NCBI RefSeq assembly: GCF_000421225.1
Contig: NZ_ATWL01000001.1
Location: 431,634-495,633, forward strand
DNA length: 64,000 nucleotides
Direction of reading: 5' to 3'
Source: Ruania albidiflava DSM 18029
GTDB lineage: Bacteria; Actinomycetota; Actinomycetes; Actinomycetales; Beutenbergiaceae
Part shown: positions 18,030-26,751 of the stretch, one piece after another
How positions within the stretch are numbered: position 1 is the stretch's first letter
Layout: each line of letters opens with the position of its first letter
Program-made: the position numbers and the translations under genes
Notes under the pieces: generated by a model
Database searches by the model: none
Seen by the model: only the letters and a program-made list of their open reading frames with translations
What the model was told of the DNA's origin: nothing

Positions 18030-19202
18030 CTACCGGGTGAGCAGGCGTCTCCTGGCCGGCCGGTAGCCTGCCGCGCGGTCGCTGGCGTGGAACCTGATCG
18101 CGTTCTCGTAGTGGCGGACCACCTGCTCGTTCACCACCGGCCAGGTGCGCCCGGCGGTGGCCTCTCGAGCGCGCAGGCCCATCTCGGCGCGGGTGAACGG
18201 GTCCACGGTCAGCGAGCGGACGTGACCGCGCAGACCGGTCAGGTCGCCCGGGGTGTACAGGTAGCCGGTGGTGGCGTGCTCGACCAGGTCGATCGGGCCA
18301 CCTCGCGCAGGGGCGACCACCGGCACACCGCAGGCGTGCGCCTCCTGGATGGTCTGGGCGAAGGTGTCCATCTCCCCGGTGTGCACGAACACGTCCAGGG
18401 TGGCCATCGCAGCGGCCAGCTCCAGACCACCCAGGTGTCCGGTGAACACGGCGTCCGGGAGTCGACCGGCCAGCCGCGACCGCTGCGGCCCGTCGCCGAT
18501 CACCACCAGGCGCACCCCGGGCAGGTCCGCGAGCACGGCCAAGTCCTCCACCTGCTTCTCCCGGGCGAGTCGGCCGACGTAGCCGACCAGCACCTCACCT
18601 CCGGGGGCCAGCCGGGCGTGCAGGTCCTCGCTGCGCCGGGTAGGTGAGAAGTGCTCCCGGTCCACACCGTGCGGCCAGACGGCGACCCGGTGCACACCGC
18701 GGTCCACCAGCTGGCGGCAGGCATGGCTGGAGGGGGCCAGGGAGAGGGTGGCGCTCTTGTGGATGTCCTCGATCCGCCGCCACAGCAGCGGTTCGAGGTG
18801 GCCCACCCGATAGCGCTGCGCATAGCTGGGCACCTCGGTCTGGTACACCGCCACCGAGGGCAGGCCCAGAGCGTTCGCGGCGCCGATCGCCTGCCAGCCG
18901 AGCAGGAAAGGTGCCGCCAGGTGCAGCACGTCCGGGGCGAAGCAGCGCAGGTGCTCCCCCAGGGTGCGCACCCGCGGGGTGGACAGCCGCAGGTCGGAGT
19001 ACCCGGGCAGCGGTACCGCGCGGTACCGGCGCACCTCTGCTCCGGCGTAGGCGGTCACGGCGTCCTGCCCTCGCCCTGCTGCTGGAGCGAGCACCAGGAC
19101 CTCGTCACCACGTCCGCGCAGGTGCTCCAGCAGGCGCAGCAGGGTGATCGTCACCCCGTTGGCCTGGGGAAGGAAGGACTCGGCAACGACTGCGATGCGC
19201 AC
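18030..19202 (-). CDS. GT4 glycosyltransferase, GDP-mannose-dependent mannosyltransferase (MgtA/PimB-like)
   Basis: 390 aa GT-B enzyme. The N-terminal acceptor domain starts MRIAVVAESFLPQANGVT, typical of actinobacterial MgtA and PimB-like mannosyltransferases acting on glycolipid anchors. The C-terminal nucleotide-sugar domain has GYVGRLAREKQVEDL, VFTGHLGG and the EX7E-type EAHACGVPVVAPARGGPIDL. It likely adds mannose to a membrane lipid on the cytosolic face in lipomannan or phosphatidylinositol mannoside-type synthesis. It stands alone with the SpoU gene; the upstream gap (19203-19375) carries a large inverted repeat. Confidence 0.87.
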   Translation of the reverse strand: MRIAVVAESFLPQANGVTITLLRLLEHLRGRGDEVLVLAPAAGRGQDAVTAYAGAEVRRYRAVPLPGYSDLRLSTPRVRTLGEHLRCFAPDVLHLAAPFLLGWQAIGAANALGLPSVAVYQTEVPSYAQRYRVGHLEPLLWRRIEDIHKSATLSLAPSSHACRQLVDRGVHRVAVWPHGVDREHFSPTRRSEDLHARLAPGGEVLVGYVGRLAREKQVEDLAVLADLPGVRLVVIGDGPQRSRLAGRLPDAVFTGHLGGLELAAAMATLDVFVHTGEMDTFAQTIQEAHACGVPVVAPARGGPIDLVEHATTGYLYTPGDLTGLRGHVRSLTVDPFTRAEMGLRAREATAGRTWPVVNEQVVRHYENAIRFHASDRAAGYRPARRRLLTR

Positions 19203-19281
19203 ACTTCTATCGTGGCAGCCACGCCGTCCGGTCGGATCAGCCGGAAGGCTGACGTTTCAGCCGCTCCCTCCACCCTCAGTA

Positions 19282-19368
19282 CCGCCCCCTCTCCTCTCGC
19301 GAACGCAACTCTCCGCGACTTGAATCGCTTCAGACCGCGCGAAGGCGAGCGTTCGCGAGAGGGGGCGG
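19282..19368. repeat. Long imperfect inverted repeat in the gap between ABC exporter and GT4 genes
   Basis: The right arm (19349-19368, 20 bases, beginning GCGTTCGCGAGAG) pairs completely with the left arm (19282-19306) apart from a 5-base bulge on the left. The inner 13 bases CTCTCGCGAACGC at 19294-19306 match without interruption. The loop is 42 bases. Both flanking genes read leftward, so it lies just after the ABC exporter stop. It may be a terminator, an RNA-protected 3' end or a protein-binding repeat. No coding sequence is seen in this 173-bp gap. Confidence 0.6.
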
Positions 19369-19375
19369 CGGCGGG

Positions 19376-21400
19376 TCAGTCCACCGGCGCGGCCGCGGCG
19401 GCGAACTGGGACTGGTACAGCCTCGCGTAGGCGCCGCCGGCCTCGAGCAGCTCGGCGTGGCTGCCCTGCTCGACGATGTCGCCGTGCTCCATCACCAGGA
19501 TGATGTCGGCGTCGCGGATGGTGGACAGGCGGTGGGCGATGACGAAGCTGGTGCGGCCCGCACGCAGCGCATTCATCGCCTTCTGCACCAGCACCTCGGT
19601 GCGGGTGTCGACAGAGCTGGTGGCCTCGTCCAGGATGAGGATCGGCGGGTCCGCCAGGAACGCCCGGGCGATGGTCAGCAGCTGCTTCTCCCCCGCACTG
19701 ACCGCCGTGCCGTTCGTACCCTCGTCGTCCAGCATGGTGTCGTACCCGTCCGGCAGGGTGCGCACGAACGGGTCCACGTGCGTGGCCTCGGCGGCCTGGA
19801 GCAACCGGTCGGTGGATACCTCCTCATGGGCGCCGTAGCTGATGTTCTCCGCCACGGTGCCACCGAACAGCCAGGTGTCCTGCAGCACCATCCCGATCTT
19901 GGACCGCACCTCCGCCCGGGTCAGGTCCCGGGTGTCCACCCCGTCGATGGTGATCCGGCCGTCGTCCACGTCGTAGAACCGCATGATCAGGTTCACCAGG
20001 GTGGTCTTGCCCGCACCGGTGGGGCCCACGATCGCCACCGTCTGCCCCGGCTCGGCCACGAACGACAGGTCCTCGATCAGCGGCTTGTCCGGGCTGTAGG
20101 AGAACTTCACGTGCTCGAACGCCACTCGTCCGGCCACCTCACCCAGGTGCGCCGGAGCGACCGGATCGGTGGACTCCTCCTCCGCGTCCAGCAGGTCGAA
20201 CACACGCTCCGCCGAGGCCGCCCCGGACTGCACCATGTTCATCAGCGAAGCGATCTGCGTGATCGGCTGGGAGAACTGCCTGGAGTACTGCACGAACGCC
20301 TGCACGTCACCGAGCGTCATCGCACCGGAGGTGATCCGCACCGCACCGAGCACTGCGATCGCCACGTACCCGATGTTCGCCACCCAGCCCATCACCGGCT
20401 GGATCGTCCCGGTGATGAACTGTGCCTTGAACGAGGCCCGGTACAGCTGCTCGTTCTCCTCCCGGAACGTGGCCACGGCACGCTCCTGGTGGCCGAAGAC
20501 GGTGACCAGGTCGTGCCCGGTGTACATCTCCTCCACGTGGGCGTTCACCGTCCCGGTGCGCTTCCACTGCTCCACGAACTGCGGTTGGGACCGTTTGGCG
20601 ATCTGGGACACCACGATCGCGGAGGCCGGGATGGTCACCAACGCCACCAGCGCCAGCTGCCAGGAGATCCACAGCATCATGCCCAGGACACCGATGACGG
20701 TGAGCACCGAGGTGATCAGCTGGGAGAGGATCTGCTGCACGCTCTGGGAGATGTTGTCGATGTCGTTGGTCACCCGGGAGAGCACCTCGCCGCGCGCCTG
20801 CCGGTCGAAGTAGCGCAGCGGCAGCCGAGCCAGCTTGGTCTCCACCTGCTCCCGCAGCCGGTAGATGGTCTGCTGCACCACAGTGGTGGTGATCCGTCCC
20901 TGCAACCAGGTGAACAGGAACCCTGCGACGTACACCGCGAACACCACGCCCAGGCTGAGCGCCAACCGCTCGAAGTCCACCCCCTGGCCGGGCACCACGT
21001 GCGGCATGCCGGCCAGGGTGTCGGCGAGCGTGTCCTGCCCCTGGGTCCGCAGCGCCGCCACCGCCTGCTCCCGGGTCTGCCCCGCTGGCAGCAGCTTGCC
21101 GACGACCCCGTCGAAGATGACGTTGGTGGCGTTGCCGAGCAGCTTCGGGCCGACCACCATGCCCGCCGTGCCCAGGATGCCCAGGGACACGGCGACGAGG
21201 ATCCGGGTCCGTTCCACCCGGAGCTCGCCGACCATCCGGCGCAGGGTGCCGCCCAGGTCGGCGGGCTTCTCCGCCGGCATACCCATCCCACCGCCGGGAC
21301 CGTGCCCCTGCGGACGACGGGGCGCGGCTGTGGTCTGCGCCTTCAGCTCCGAGTCGTCGGCCTTCTCCCCGGCTGTCGGGTCGTGCGCTTCAGTGGTCAT
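19376..21400 (-). CDS. ABC exporter half-transporter B of a heterodimeric multidrug-type pump
   Basis: 674 aa: an N-terminal Gly/Pro-rich cytosolic tail of about 50 residues, a six-helix type IV exporter membrane domain, and a C-terminal nucleotide-binding domain. Walker A is GPTGAGKTTLV (about 458) and Walker B is ILILDEATSSVD with catalytic Glu (about 590). The signature is degenerate, VSAGEKQLL in place of LSGGQ. This matches the TM288/BmrD-type subunit that supplies the catalytic Glu. ATG at 21400 shares one base with the partner stop (TGATG). The substrate is probably a lipid or drug; not predictable. Confidence 0.93.
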   Translation of the reverse strand: MTTEAHDPTAGEKADDSELKAQTTAAPRRPQGHGPGGGMGMPAEKPADLGGTLRRMVGELRVERTRILVAVSLGILGTAGMVVGPKLLGNATNVIFDGVVGKLLPAGQTREQAVAALRTQGQDTLADTLAGMPHVVPGQGVDFERLALSLGVVFAVYVAGFLFTWLQGRITTTVVQQTIYRLREQVETKLARLPLRYFDRQARGEVLSRVTNDIDNISQSVQQILSQLITSVLTVIGVLGMMLWISWQLALVALVTIPASAIVVSQIAKRSQPQFVEQWKRTGTVNAHVEEMYTGHDLVTVFGHQERAVATFREENEQLYRASFKAQFITGTIQPVMGWVANIGYVAIAVLGAVRITSGAMTLGDVQAFVQYSRQFSQPITQIASLMNMVQSGAASAERVFDLLDAEEESTDPVAPAHLGEVAGRVAFEHVKFSYSPDKPLIEDLSFVAEPGQTVAIVGPTGAGKTTLVNLIMRFYDVDDGRITIDGVDTRDLTRAEVRSKIGMVLQDTWLFGGTVAENISYGAHEEVSTDRLLQAAEATHVDPFVRTLPDGYDTMLDDEGTNGTAVSAGEKQLLTIARAFLADPPILILDEATSSVDTRTEVLVQKAMNALRAGRTSFVIAHRLSTIRDADIILVMEHGDIVEQGSHAELLEAGGAYARLYQSQFAAAAAPVD

Positions 21401-23130
21401 CAGGCCGCCTCCGCCGCGGTGAGCTGGGAGGAGACGATCTCCTGGTAGGTCTGGTTGGCGGCGAGCAGCTCGGAGTGCGTACCGCGGCCGACGAGGCGGC
21501 CGTGGTCCAGCACGAGGATCTGGTCCGCGTCCCGGATGGACGCGACCCGCTGGGCCACCACGATCACGCTGGCATCCCGGGTGCGGGGTCGCAGGGCGGC
21601 GCGCAGCGCCGCATCGGTGGTGTAGTCGAGTGCGGAGAAGGAGTCGTCGAACAGGTACACCGCTGGTCTGCGCACCAGGGCGCGGGCGATCGCCAGCCGC
21701 TGGCGCTGCCCGCCGGACACGTTCGTCCCGCCCTGGGCGATCGGTGCATCCAGGGCACCGTCCATCGAGGCGACGAAGTTCGCCGCCTGCGCAACCTGCA
21801 GCGCCTCCCACAGCTCCTCGTCGCTGGCGTCCTCCCGGCCGTAGCGCAGGTTGGAGGCAACGGTCCCGGTGAACAGGTAGGGCCGCTGCGGCACCAGCCC
21901 GATGATGTGGCTCATCAGCTCCGGGTCCAGGTCGCGCACATCGACCCCGTCGATGCTGATCGTGCCCTCGGTGGCGTCGAACAGGCGCGGTACCAAGGTG
22001 ATCAAGGTCGTCTTGCCGGCCCCGGTGGAGCCGATGATCGCCGTCGTCTGGCCGGGTTCCGCAGTGAAGCTCAGCTCCTCGATCACCGGTTCTTCTGCCC
22101 CCGGGTAGGCGAACGAGACGTTGTCGAACTGCACCCGGCCCCGGACCTGCTCGGGGCGTCGTGGGTCCTTCGGCGGCAGCACGGTGGGCTCGGAGGAGAG
22201 CACAGCCATGATGCGTTCGCTGGAGACGGCGGCGCGCGGGGCGAACATGAACATCATGGTCGCGATCATCACGGCCATCATGATGAACATCAGGTAGCTG
22301 AGGAAGGCGATGATCGAACCGACGTCGGCGGCCCCCTCGTCCACCCGGTGGCCACCGAACCAGATCACGCCGATCGATCCGGCGTTCACGATCAGCATCA
22401 CCAGCGGGATGGCGAAGGCCATCACCCAGCCGACCTTCAGCGCGACCTCACGCAGGTCAGCGTTCGCCCGCTCGAACCGGACCGCCTCCGCACGCTCCTT
22501 GACGAACGCGCGCACCACCCGGATACCGGTGATCTGCTCCCGCAGCACGCCGTTGATCGCGTCCAGCCGCTTCTGCATGGCTCGGAAGTAGGGCACCATC
22601 CGCCAGGCGACCATCGCCATCGTGCCACCGAGCACCGGCACCACGGCCACGAGCAGCAGGGAGAGGCCGGCGTCCTGGTTCACGGCCATGATCACGCCTC
22701 CGATGAGCATGATCGGGGCCATGATGATCACGGTCATCGCCATGAACGCGAACATCTGCACCTGCTGCACGTCGTTCGTGGACCGGGTGATCAGGGACGG
22801 GGTACCGAACTGGGTCATCTCCTGGGTGGAGAAGTCCATCACCCGGGTGAACAGGCTCTCCCGCACGTCGCGGCCCACCGCCATCGCCGTGCGGGCACCG
22901 AAGTAGATCGCCACCACGTTCGTCGCGGCCTGCAGCCCGCTGATGGCCAGCATCAGCCCACCGGTGCGCCAGATCAGGTCGACGTCACCGGTGACCACTC
23001 CTTCGTCGATGATCCTCGCGTTCAGAGTGGGCAGGTAGAGCGCGGCGAGGGTCTGCACCAGCTGCAGCACGCAGACGAGCAGGACCACGCCACGATACGG
23101 CCGGAGGAAACGCCGGATCAGAAGCAGCAC
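21400..23130 (-). CDS. ABC exporter half-transporter A of the heterodimeric pump
   Basis: 576 aa with a six-helix membrane domain (MLLLIRRFLRPYRG start) and an ATPase domain. Walker A is GSTGAGKTTLI (about 366) and the signature is canonical, VSGGQRQRLAIARAL (about 470). Walker B reads VYLFDDSFSALD, with Asp in place of the catalytic Glu. It therefore complements the partner: one consensus and one degenerate ATP site, as in TM287/288 and BmrCD. It is co-transcribed first in the pair. Plasma-membrane location and export direction follow from the fold. Confidence 0.93.
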   Translation of the reverse strand: MLLLIRRFLRPYRGVVLLVCVLQLVQTLAALYLPTLNARIIDEGVVTGDVDLIWRTGGLMLAISGLQAATNVVAIYFGARTAMAVGRDVRESLFTRVMDFSTQEMTQFGTPSLITRSTNDVQQVQMFAFMAMTVIIMAPIMLIGGVIMAVNQDAGLSLLLVAVVPVLGGTMAMVAWRMVPYFRAMQKRLDAINGVLREQITGIRVVRAFVKERAEAVRFERANADLREVALKVGWVMAFAIPLVMLIVNAGSIGVIWFGGHRVDEGAADVGSIIAFLSYLMFIMMAVMIATMMFMFAPRAAVSSERIMAVLSSEPTVLPPKDPRRPEQVRGRVQFDNVSFAYPGAEEPVIEELSFTAEPGQTTAIIGSTGAGKTTLITLVPRLFDATEGTISIDGVDVRDLDPELMSHIIGLVPQRPYLFTGTVASNLRYGREDASDEELWEALQVAQAANFVASMDGALDAPIAQGGTNVSGGQRQRLAIARALVRRPAVYLFDDSFSALDYTTDAALRAALRPRTRDASVIVVAQRVASIRDADQILVLDHGRLVGRGTHSELLAANQTYQEIVSSQLTAAEAA

Positions 23131-23168
23131 ACGTTGAAACTACACCGCGTCAGATACTTCCGGCCAAA

Positions 23169-24365
23169 TCATTGCTCCTGCTGGTCCCAGGGCTTCGCTG
23201 TGGGCGGAACCTCGGGGTCGTCGGCCGGTCGCTGTCCGGCTGCTGTGCTCGGGTCGAATGGTGCACCGGAGGTCTCCCCGGCCTGGCTCGCCTCGGCCGT
23301 CGCCTCGTGCGCCTGGCCCCGCGCCTCGCGCAGCGCCTCGGCCGGATCCTGCAGCGAGGTCTCCGGCAGCTGCACGTCCAACGCGTCGATGTGCTCGGGG
23401 GTGCGCGCCGACGGACGCTCGGTCCCCTCGTCTCCCTCGTCGGAACCACCAGCACCCCCACCGGTGGGCGCGCCACCGGAGGGTCCGGGCCCGAACGCGG
23501 AGGTGATGGAACCCAGCGCAGCGGTGAACTCGGTGGGGATGACCCACAGCTTGGAGGAGGAGCCGTTGGCGATCTCCGGCAGCATCTGCAGGTACTGGTA
23601 GGCGAGCAGCTTCGGGTCTGCGTCCCCGCGGTGGATGGCGTCGAAGACCTGCAGGATGGCCCGGGACTCACCCTGGGCCTTGAGGATCGCGGCCTGTGCC
23701 TGCCCCTCGGCGGTGAGGATCGCGGACTGCTTCTCCCCCTCGGCGGTGAGGATCTGGGACTGCTTGACACCTTCGGCGGTGAGGATCGCCGCACGGCGGT
23801 CCCGCTCGGCGCGCATCTGCTGCTCCATCGCACCCTGCACGCTGGGCGGCGGGTCGATCGCCTTCAGCTCCACGCGGTTCACGCGGATGCCCCACCGGCC
23901 GGTGGCCTCGTCCAGCACGCCGCGCAGCTGGCCGTTGATCTGGTCCCGGCTGGTGAGCGTCTGCTCCAGGTCCATCGAACCGATGATGTTCCGGATGGTG
24001 GTGACGGTGAGCTGTTCGATCGCCTGGATGTAGTCGGCGATCTCGTAGGTGGCTGCCTTCGGGTCGGTCACCTGGTAGTAGACGACCGTGTCGATGCTGA
24101 CCACGAGGTTGTCGGAGGTGATCACCGGCTGCGGCTGGAACGGCACCACTCGTTCCCGCAGGTCCACCCCGGCGCGGATGCGGTCGATGAACGGGATGAG
24201 GAAGTGCAGGCCTGCGTACATCGTGGACTGGTAGCGGCCGAGGCGTTCGATGATCAGCGCGCCGGCCTGCGGCACGATCCGGATCGACCGCGAGATCGCG
24301 ACGATGACGAAGATCGCGACCAGCACGATGATGATGAATCCGATGATCTGTCCCGGGTCGTCCAC
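23169..24365 (-). CDS. SPFH/stomatin-like membrane protein (QmcA/paraslipin type)
   Basis: 398 aa. One N-terminal membrane helix (IIGFIIIVLVAIFVIVAI) is followed by the SPFH/band 7 domain starting IVPQAGALIIERLGRYQ. A charged alpha-helical stalk from about 190 to 230 has four near-repeats of ILTAEG/ILKAQG. The C-terminal 100 residues are disordered, acidic and Ala/Gln-rich. Such proteins form large ring or dome assemblies organising membrane microdomains and often work with a NfeD partner, which is encoded just upstream here. The short 106-bp gap between them holds no gene. Confidence 0.92.
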   Translation of the reverse strand: MDDPGQIIGFIIIVLVAIFVIVAISRSIRIVPQAGALIIERLGRYQSTMYAGLHFLIPFIDRIRAGVDLRERVVPFQPQPVITSDNLVVSIDTVVYYQVTDPKAATYEIADYIQAIEQLTVTTIRNIIGSMDLEQTLTSRDQINGQLRGVLDEATGRWGIRVNRVELKAIDPPPSVQGAMEQQMRAERDRRAAILTAEGVKQSQILTAEGEKQSAILTAEGQAQAAILKAQGESRAILQVFDAIHRGDADPKLLAYQYLQMLPEIANGSSSKLWVIPTEFTAALGSITSAFGPGPSGGAPTGGGAGGSDEGDEGTERPSARTPEHIDALDVQLPETSLQDPAEALREARGQAHEATAEASQAGETSGAPFDPSTAAGQRPADDPEVPPTAKPWDQQEQ

Positions 24366-24471
24366 GTCGTGCTTCCCCTCGTTGGCGTGACGGCGGTCTT
24401 TCCGCCTGCGGTCAGTCTATGGGTCGGTCGGTCTCGGGTCGGTCAGCACACGCCCGCGTCGCGCACCGGGC

Positions 24472-24984
24472 TCACTGCGGTGCGGCGGGCGGGTAGGGCT
24501 GGTTCGGGTCTGGGCCGGTGTACCCATACGGCTGGCTGGGGTCGGACACCTGCTGCGGTCCGACGATCGCCGTAGCGCCCTCGATGCGCAGCACCGTCAC
24601 CGTGCTGCCGGTGGGCAGCACGACGCCCGGCTTCTCGATACGCGCGGTCCACACCTCACCGTGCAGCTTCACTCGTCCGGCCCGGTCGGTCACGTCGGCG
24701 ACGACGGTCGCGGGCCTGCCGATCTGTGCGTCCACCCCGGTCTTCGCCTCCGGGGTGGAAGCCTTCAGCTTCGCCAGCGCCCACGGCCGTACCCCGAACA
24801 GCAGCAGCACCGCCACCACGGCGGCGACCAACAGCTGCACCCAGAAGGGGGTACCGAGAGCGCCGGCCAGCGCCGCGGCCACCGCTCCACCGGCGAGCAT
24901 GAGGAAGAGCAGGTCGACAGTGAGCATCTCCACGACGCCGAGCACCAGTGCGGCGCCCAGCCACCACAACCAGCCCAGGTCCAT
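24472..24984 (-). CDS. NfeD-family membrane protein
   Basis: 170 aa. Three or four hydrophobic segments (LWWLGAALVLGVVEML, LLFLMLAGGAVAAALAGAL, VQLLVAAVVAVLLLFGV) precede an OB-fold C-terminal domain (IGRPATVVADVTDRAGRVKLHGEVW). The tail is Pro/Tyr/Gln-rich (QPYGYTGPDPNQPYPP). It pairs with the SPFH gene downstream, the classic NfeD-stomatin arrangement, and probably stabilises or localises the SPFH assembly. The OB domain may mediate that contact. Confidence 0.9.
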   Translation of the reverse strand: MDLGWLWWLGAALVLGVVEMLTVDLLFLMLAGGAVAAALAGALGTPFWVQLLVAAVVAVLLLFGVRPWALAKLKASTPEAKTGVDAQIGRPATVVADVTDRAGRVKLHGEVWTARIEKPGVVLPTGSTVTVLRIEGATAIVGPQQVSDPSQPYGYTGPDPNQPYPPAAPQ

Positions 24985-25046
24985 CTCGATCTCCCTGTCG
25001 ACGGCTCACGCGGTCAGGACCCGCTGGCCCTGAAGGTCAAGGATAC

Positions 25047-25889
25047 CTAGAAGGGGCGCGCGGAGATGCCGGAGTCATGGGCATAGCGTGCCTCAGCGGT
25101 GATGTCGCTCGCGGCCCGGGCAGACCAACGGTGGCCGTAACGCTGCACGTCCAGCTCCAGCCCGAAGGTGGTCGAGAGGTTCTCCGCGGTGAGGGCCTGC
25201 TCGATCGGCGCTGCGGAGACCACGCGGCCCTCCCGCAGCAGCATCGCGTCGGTGAACCCGGGCGGGATCTCCTCCACGTGGTGGGTGATGAGCACCAGCA
25301 CCGGTGAGGCCAGGTCCCCGGCAAGCTCACCGAGCGCCCCGACCAGCTCTTCACGTCCGCCCAGGTCCAGACCGGCACCCGGTTCGTCCAGGATGAGGAT
25401 CTCCGGGTCGGTCATCAGCGCCCGGGCGATCTGCACCCGTTTGCGCTCCCCCTCCGACAGCGAGCCGAAGTACCGGTCGGCCAGCGCGGACACGTCGAAC
25501 GCGGCGAGCAGGTCACGGGCCCGGCCGGTATCCAGGTCCTCGTACGCCTCCCGCCACCGACCGGTCACCCCGTAGGAGGCGGTGAGCACCACGTCGAGCA
25601 CCGTCTCCCCACCCGGGATGCGGTCGGCCAGCGCCGCACTGGCCAGGCCCACCAGCGGCCGCAGCTCGAACACGTCCACGGACCCGAGACGCTCGCCGAG
25701 GATCTCCACAGTGCCGCTGGTCGGGTGCATCCGGGCGGAGGCGAGCTGCACCATCGTGGTCTTCCCGGCACCGTTGGGGCCGAGCACCACCCACCGGTCA
25801 CCCTCCTCGACCGACCACGACACCTCGTCCAGGATGGCCTTCTCACCGCGTCGCACTGTCACGTCGTCGAACTGGAGCACGTCTCCCAT
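25047..25889 (-). CDS. ABC transporter-type ATPase without a linked permease
   Basis: 280 aa single nucleotide-binding domain. Walker A GPNGAGKTTMV near 36-44, signature SLSEGERKRVQIARAL near 142, Walker B ILILDEPGAGLDLGG near 165, and switch His in THHVEEIPPG. The sequence resembles the YlmA/ModF-like group of cytosolic ABC ATPases, often found without membrane subunits. ATG at 25889 (MGDVLQFDDVTVRRG) has AGAGG upstream; the frame stays open upstream but has no coding character. No permease or binding protein lies beside it, so transport is unproven. Confidence 0.88.
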   Translation of the reverse strand: MGDVLQFDDVTVRRGEKAILDEVSWSVEEGDRWVVLGPNGAGKTTMVQLASARMHPTSGTVEILGERLGSVDVFELRPLVGLASAALADRIPGGETVLDVVLTASYGVTGRWREAYEDLDTGRARDLLAAFDVSALADRYFGSLSEGERKRVQIARALMTDPEILILDEPGAGLDLGGREELVGALGELAGDLASPVLVLITHHVEEIPPGFTDAMLLREGRVVSAAPIEQALTAENLSTTFGLELDVQRYGHRWSARAASDITAEARYAHDSGISARPF

Positions 25890-25997
25890 AACCTCTGAGC
25901 CTAACCGCAGACCGACCCTGTCGAGCCCAGCCCACCGGGGTGTTCCGCGTTGCAGCGTACGGTGCGACCCACCGGTGCGGCGCGGTAGGTTCGCCGG

Positions 25998-26744
25998 GTG
26001 AGCATCGACCTGCCCCGCAGCGTGGTGGCCGCACTGTGGCTCGGCGCCCTGCGCCGGGACCCGACCCTGCTGCCGCCGGCGCTGGTTGCTGTCCAGGGGC
26101 AGGACGAACCACACCGCACCGGTGACGGGCAGACCCTGGAGGAGCTGCTCAGCAGGCTGGTCGTCGAGGCCGAGGTGGTGCATGCGGCGCTCCCGGTCCC
26201 CGGGGCACCGGGCGTCCCCGCCGGAGCCGCCGAGGAGGCGCTGGCAGCTCAGGAGGCGGTGCTGGTGCGCGGACCGGGCGGGCAGACGACCACGGCGATA
26301 CCGGTGGTGACCGAGTTCGGCTCGGCCTGGGAACCGGGGGCGATGGTGACCTGGCAGGTGGTGGCGAGCTCCGCCGTCGTACCGATGCCGGACTCGCTCG
26401 GCGAGGCACGCCGAGACCTGACCGAGGCGCTCGAGCTCGCGATCGACGCGCTCACCCAGATGGACGTGGCCCAGTGGCGGGAGGAGGCGGCCACCGAGAT
26501 CGCCACGCTCGCCTCGGCGGAGGTACCCGCCTCGGTGGCGCAGGTGCTGCCGCCCGGGTTGGACGTACGCGCCCGGGACCTGCTGGTGCGCGCCGCACGG
26601 CTGCAGGCGATCGTGGCGCTGGCCGCCGAGGACGACGGCGCTGCGGTGAACGTCTGGCAGGTGGACCAGCGGGCGGCGGCGATGCGGCACGTGGGCGGCA
26701 CCGCCCGCCGGGCGATGGTCGCCGCCACGCTCAGCGCCGGTTGA
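25998..26744 (+). CDS. Hypothetical protein, actinobacterial
   Basis: 248 aa, not recognised. GTG start. No signal peptide or membrane helix. The protein is Ala/Val-rich with alpha-helical stretches (EEALAAQEAVLVRG, DLTEALELAIDAL) and an acidic balance. The N-terminus SIDLPRSVVAALWLGALRRD recalls proteins that test a pair of values against thresholds, but no domain can be named. Its strong third-position GC bias supports real coding. It is divergent from the ABC ATPase and ends 7 bp before the convergent glgA stop. Confidence 0.7.
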   Translation: MSIDLPRSVVAALWLGALRRDPTLLPPALVAVQGQDEPHRTGDGQTLEELLSRLVVEAEVVHAALPVPGAPGVPAGAAEEALAAQEAVLVRGPGGQTTTAIPVVTEFGSAWEPGAMVTWQVVASSAVVPMPDSLGEARRDLTEALELAIDALTQMDVAQWREEAATEIATLASAEVPASVAQVLPPGLDVRARDLLVRAARLQAIVALAAEDDGAAVNVWQVDQRAAAMRHVGGTARRAMVAATLSAG

Positions 26745-26751
26745 GGACCAG

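Noticed and set aside
23690..23800. Short tandem repeats that could suggest a CRISPR or repeat array
   Set aside because: They encode ILTAEG/ILKAQG repeats of the SPFH stalk, are coding, degenerate and without spacers.
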